Source of the DNA: Paenibacillus hamazuiensis | Lineage (GTDB): Bacteria; Bacillota; Bacilli; Paenibacillales; NBRC-103111 | Reading direction: 5' to 3' | DNA: 64,000 bases | Assembly (NCBI RefSeq): GCF_023276405.1 | Contig: NZ_JALRMO010000001.1 | Coordinates: 8,471,501 to 8,535,500 of the forward strand | Shown: positions 62,381 to 64,000 of the stretch, one piece after another | Layout of the letters: each line of letters opens with the position of its first letter | Numbering within the stretch: position 1 is the stretch's first letter | Notes under the pieces: generated by a model | What the model was told of the DNA's origin: nothing | Databases searched by the model: none | What the model saw: only the letters and a program-made list of their open reading frames with translations | Program-made: the position numbers and the translations under genes

Positions 62381-63289
62381 TTGCGTATCGGCGCTATCGA
62401 AGCGGGCGGGACAAAATTTGTTTGCGGAGTAGGCGATGAAGCCGGAAACATCGAGGATAAGGCGAGCTTTCCGACCGGGCATCCGGAGAAAACGATGGAG
62501 CGGGCGATTCAATATTTTAACGGCAAAGGAGTGGAGGCAATCGGCATCGGATCGTTCGGTCCCGTCGACCTGGATCCTGCCAGCCCGACCTATGGGTATA
62601 TAACGACCACTCCGAAGCCCGGCTGGGCGGGCTTTCCGTTCCTGGATACGCTTCGGCAGGCGTTCGACGTTCCGTTCGGATGGGATACGGACGTAAATGC
62701 CGCTGCCTTCGGGGAGGCCATGTGGGGGGCGGCCAAAGGACTGGGCAGCTGCTTGTACTTTACCGTCGGCACGGGAATCGGGATAGGGGTATATACGGAA
62801 GGGAATTTGGCGCACGGGCTCGTCCACCCGGAAGGCGGCCATATGCTGACAAGACGCCATGTCGAAGACCATGCGGATGGACAGCCCTTTCCGGGCATAT
62901 GTCCTTATCACGGGGATTGTTTGGAAGGGATGGCTTCGGGCCCGGCTATCGAAAAACGTTGGAAGCGGAAGGGAAGCGAGCTTCCGAACGATCACCCGGC
63001 ATGGGCCTTGGAGGCGTATTACGTCGGCCAGGCCGTAACCAACGCCATATTGATGCTCTCTCCGAAAAAAATCATTCTTGGAGGAGGCGTCATGCACCAG
63101 ACCCAATTGTTCCCGATGATTCGTACCGAGATTCAAAACAACCTGAACGGATATGTAAGCGCGAAAGCGATATCGGCCCGAATTGACGAGTATATCGTAC
63201 CGCCGGGCTTGGGAGACGATGCCGGACTTTGCGGAGCGCTCGCGCTAGGATTGAAGGCAGCCGGCCGCATGCAGCAGCAAAAACCATAG
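62381..63289 (+). CDS. ROK family fructokinase
   Basis: This 302-residue sugar kinase phosphorylates fructose with ATP. It has AIEAGGTKFVCGVGD (phosphate-binding loop), WDTDVNAAAFGEAMWGAAKG and the zinc-type cluster CPYHGDCLEGMASGPAI seen in B. subtilis fructokinases (GmuE/YdhR type). The start is a TTG at 62381 after GGGGG. Together with GH32 it provides fructose 6-phosphate for glycolysis. A strong terminator follows, ending the operon. Confidence 0.93.
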   Translation: MRIGAIEAGGTKFVCGVGDEAGNIEDKASFPTGHPEKTMERAIQYFNGKGVEAIGIGSFGPVDLDPASPTYGYITTTPKPGWAGFPFLDTLRQAFDVPFGWDTDVNAAAFGEAMWGAAKGLGSCLYFTVGTGIGIGVYTEGNLAHGLVHPEGGHMLTRRHVEDHADGQPFPGICPYHGDCLEGMASGPAIEKRWKRKGSELPNDHPAWALEAYYVGQAVTNAILMLSPKKIILGGGVMHQTQLFPMIRTEIQNNLNGYVSAKAISARIDEYIVPPGLGDDAGLCGALALGLKAAGRMQQQKP

Positions 63290-63304
63290 TATGAAGTACA
63301 TTGA

Positions 63305-63328
63305 AGAGGGGGCAACCCCTCTTTTTTT
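63305..63328 (+). terminator. Terminator of the fructan-type operon
   Basis: AGAGGGG and CCCCTCT form a 7-bp stem around GCAA, followed by seven T. Confidence 0.92.
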
Positions 63329-63472
63329 GCTTGAGGGTAAAAAAATACAATAAATTTGGGTAATTCCTTCTAATCTATCGGATCTGTTTCCATATTATAA
63401 TAGCAGTACAGATGCCGGTGGTAAGGGGTAAATCTGTTTGGCAGACAGCTATAGCGTTTCATTATGACGTCC

Positions 63473-63519
63473 TTAGACCGGGTTCCTCAAAGTTATGGGG
63501 TCCGGTCTAATGTTATAAT
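63473..63519 (+). promoter_or_regulatory. Inverted repeat next to a -10 element before the last gene
   Basis: TTAGACCGG at 63473-63481 is the exact reverse complement of CCGGTCTAA at 63502-63510, separated by 20 nt that can pair partly (CCTC/GGGG). TATAAT at 63514-63519 follows at once, so the repeat covers the -35 region; it is an operator or, in an upstream transcript from TATAAT 63396-63401, a hairpin. Confidence 0.5.
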
Positions 63520-63569
63520 GAATGATGCAAGTGACTTCGTAGAAAAAGGCTGTGAGTTCATTGAGAATA

Positions 63570-64000
63570 ATGACCAGGATTATCCAGTTCATTCTGGATC
63601 CTTTTCAACGCAGTATTCGAAATAAATTGATTGTCACGATGATCGGTATTTCTTGCGTCCCCTTGATCTTCATCTCTTTGCTTGCCGCCGAAAATACAAG
63701 AAGATCGGTTGAAGCGGAGGTCATTGAGTCCAACTCGTCAAAAATCGAATGGACTGCGGGTTATTTGGGGGAACGGTTCGAGCAAATGAACAATATTATT
63801 TACACCCAGCTTATTAACGAAAGCTACAACGATTATATCCGCAAGATGGGGGATGCCAATCCTTCCATTGCTTTTAACGCTCAAAAAGGTTTCGTGAATG
63901 CCGTTACCTCGATTTTTTATTCCAACGTCAATTATTTATCCGGGATTCAAATCTATTTGAACGATACGAATAAACAATTTCTCGTCAGCGGCAGCAATAT
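63570..64000 (+). CDS. Sensor histidine kinase, YesM type, N-terminal part
   Basis: The frame runs open to the right edge and shows about 140 residues: a basic start, a hydrophobic segment near residues 17-37 (LIVTMIGISCVPLIFISLLA), and the start of an extracellular sensor (YLGERFEQMNNIIYTQLINE). The pattern matches the YesM-type kinases at 3724 and 47257. Start codons ATG 63570, TTG 63561 and GTG 63552 are possible; none has a strong ribosome site. The catalytic part lies beyond the window, so the family is inferred from layout. Confidence 0.72.
   Translation, partial: MTRIIQFILDPFQRSIRNKLIVTMIGISCVPLIFISLLAAENTRRSVEAEVIESNSSKIEWTAGYLGERFEQMNNIIYTQLINESYNDYIRKMGDANPSIAFNAQKGFVNAVTSIFYSNVNYLSGIQIYLNDTNKQFLVSGSN

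Noticed and set aside
1-64000. tRNA, rRNA and riboswitches
   Set aside because: I saw no cloverleaf, rRNA or familiar riboswitch core by eye. A covariance-model scan would be needed to exclude them fully.

Overview
The window looks like a chromosomal segment of a spore-forming, high-GC Firmicute, most likely Paenibacillus or a close relative. The grounds are strong AGGAGG-type ribosome binding sites, TTG and GTG starts, GerPA/GerPF-type spore proteins, several YesM/YesN two-component pairs beside carbohydrate ABC transporters, a B. subtilis-type Pho box, and frequent carbohydrate-active enzymes. This is inferred from gene content; no database was searched.

Layout. 1-7145: a sugar ABC transporter (two permeases and a lipoprotein, leftward) divergent from a YesM/YesN pair. 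7.4-12.1 kb: a MarR regulator, then a TetR-RND efflux operon behind two palindromic operators. 12.2-13.8 kb: two GerPA/PF-like spore proteins, an Hsp20-like protein and a small membrane protein. 13.9-14.4 kb: a low-complexity tandem repeat and a symmetric composite repeat. 14.5-18.5 kb: a YfbR-type nucleotidase, a polysaccharide deacetylase and a class I fumarase. 18.7-21.4 kb: a PhoR-like kinase and PhoP-like regulator in reversed order with a four-hexamer Pho box between them. 22.4-23.4 kb: a Gfo/Idh/MocA oxidoreductase. 23.7-31.5 kb: a single-direction signalling cluster of CheY-like receiver, MshEN-like/CheX-like protein, BMP lipoprotein, chemoreceptor, BMP fragment, GGDEF-EAL protein and PAS-GGDEF protein. 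31.5-33.9 kb: cytochrome bd oxidase (cydAB). 34.2-38.0 kb: an AT-rich drug-efflux patch (DHA2 MFS and TetR) followed by a graveyard of gene fragments, including a group II intron maturase and a GerA-type germinant receptor. 38.0-54.0 kb: a GH31, LacI and large DUF4832-type secreted protein locus, then a binding protein-YesM-YesN trio and a complete CUT1 transporter. 55.2-63.3 kb: an AraC regulator divergent from a binding protein, two permeases, GH172, GH32 and ROK fructokinase, which reads as a fructan/difructose anhydride utilisation operon. A further YesM-like kinase runs off the right edge.

How the parts fit. Most genes sense and import complex carbohydrates, with each transporter paired to its own regulator. 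The 23.7-31.5 kb cluster combines chemotaxis and cyclic-di-GMP parts. The chemoreceptor and the GGDEF-EAL protein share one input architecture, and each follows a BMP-type lipoprotein gene (one intact, one a remnant), so this looks like a duplicated sensing module whose outputs diverged.

The most unusual non-coding signal is a family of about 186-nt intergenic elements. Four copies each carry four 22-nt units in forward-forward-reverse-reverse order, with unit starts spaced 50/51, 62 and 50/51 nt. A fifth element at 14.16-14.35 kb has a different unit sequence but the same order and nearly identical spacing (51, 62, 52).
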